Assembly (NCBI GenBank): GCA_945900695.1
Contig: CAMDJU010000183.1
Span: forward strand, 1-5,664
Source: Bordetella parapertussis
GTDB lineage: Bacteria; Pseudomonadota; Gammaproteobacteria; Burkholderiales; Burkholderiaceae_C
Direction of reading: 5' to 3'
DNA length: 5,664 nt
Part shown: positions 5,514-5,664 of the stretch, in pieces
How the letters are laid out: the number at the start of each line of letters is the position of its first letter
Numbering within the stretch: the first letter of the stretch is position 1
Translations under genes and position numbers: made by a program
Notes under the pieces: model-generated
The model's input: only the letters and a program-made list of their open reading frames with translations
What the model was told of the DNA's origin: nothing
Databases searched by the model: none

Positions 5514-5664
5514 TTATTGCAACTCGATGTTTTTAGAGCGTGCGATGCTGCGGTACCTGACGATGCCTTTTTCGACAATGCTGCGAAATGCTTCTGGAGA
5601 ACTCCACTGGGGCTGAACGCCAGCTTTTTGCATTTGCGCTTGCAGCTCTTTGTTGTCCAGGGCT
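5514..5664 (-). CDS. Bug-family (TctC-type) periplasmic solute receptor, C-terminal fragment
   Basis: Only the last 49 residues and the TAA stop are in the window; the rest lies beyond the right edge. The fragment reads as the closing part of a Bug receptor: a helix with LDNKELQAQMQKAGVQP, a WSSPEAFRSIV segment, then an IVRYRSIARSKNIELQ ending. This matches the usual pattern of '...L...G..P...TPEEF...V..E...Y..I....GI.LE'. Such proteins bind mostly carboxylates in the periplasm, some feeding tripartite tricarboxylate transporters and many orphan. The ligand cannot be read from this fragment. The gene converges on scoAB and shares its terminator. Confidence 0.8.
   Translation of the reverse strand, partial: ALDNKELQAQMQKAGVQPQWSSPEAFRSIVEKGIVRYRSIARSKNIELQ

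Noticed and set aside
1..5664. A new multi-gene defence, mobile or biosynthetic system
   Set aside because: All main genes belong to familiar metabolic families, orientations alternate, and no transposase, integrase, toxin-antitoxin pair or repeat array is visible.

Overview
The window looks like an ordinary chromosomal stretch from a betaproteobacterium of the order Burkholderiales, probably the Comamonadaceae. This rests on recollection of family members, not a search. The supporting signs are moderate-to-high GC, a tandem glycine riboswitch ahead of gcvT, a Bug-type (TctC) solute receptor, and the style of the ETF-ubiquinone oxidoreductase and ScoAB proteins. There are six protein genes, two of them cut by the window edges, plus a candidate 21-residue upstream ORF. 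No mobile element, CRISPR array, tRNA or rRNA was seen.

Layout, left to right. Bases 1-853 (minus) hold most of gcvT, the T-protein of the glycine cleavage system, running off the left edge. Bases 904-1064 (minus) are a tandem glycine riboswitch serving gcvT, with a possible RBS-sequestering stem just before a TTG start. Bases 1097-2794 (minus) encode a complete ETF-ubiquinone oxidoreductase. A divergent promoter region (about 2795-2889) separates it from a plus-strand hotdog-fold acyl-CoA thioesterase (2952-3371). The thioesterase is preceded by a 21-codon ORF that overlaps its start by ATGA and contains a GC-rich hairpin. Bases 3378-3950 (minus) encode an AhpD-like, peroxidase-related CxxC protein that converges on the thioesterase with a 6-base gap. 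A second divergent intergenic region holds a perfect 9-bp inverted repeat. Then scoA (4065-4772) and scoB (4774-5412) form a tight plus-strand operon ending in a strong, apparently bidirectional terminator. The C-terminal end of a minus-strand Bug receptor lies at 5514-5664.

The common theme is carbon and electron flow from amino acids, fatty acids and ketone bodies. GcvT oxidises glycine. ETF-QO passes electrons from flavoprotein dehydrogenases to ubiquinone. The thioesterase hydrolyses acyl-CoAs. ScoAB activates acetoacetate with succinyl-CoA. The Bug protein probably binds a carboxylate outside the membrane. They are not one operon, since orientations alternate, and no new multi-gene system is evident. 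The points most worth a second look are regulatory: the riboswitch expression platform, the coupled mini-ORF with hairpin, and the dyads in the two divergent intergenic regions.
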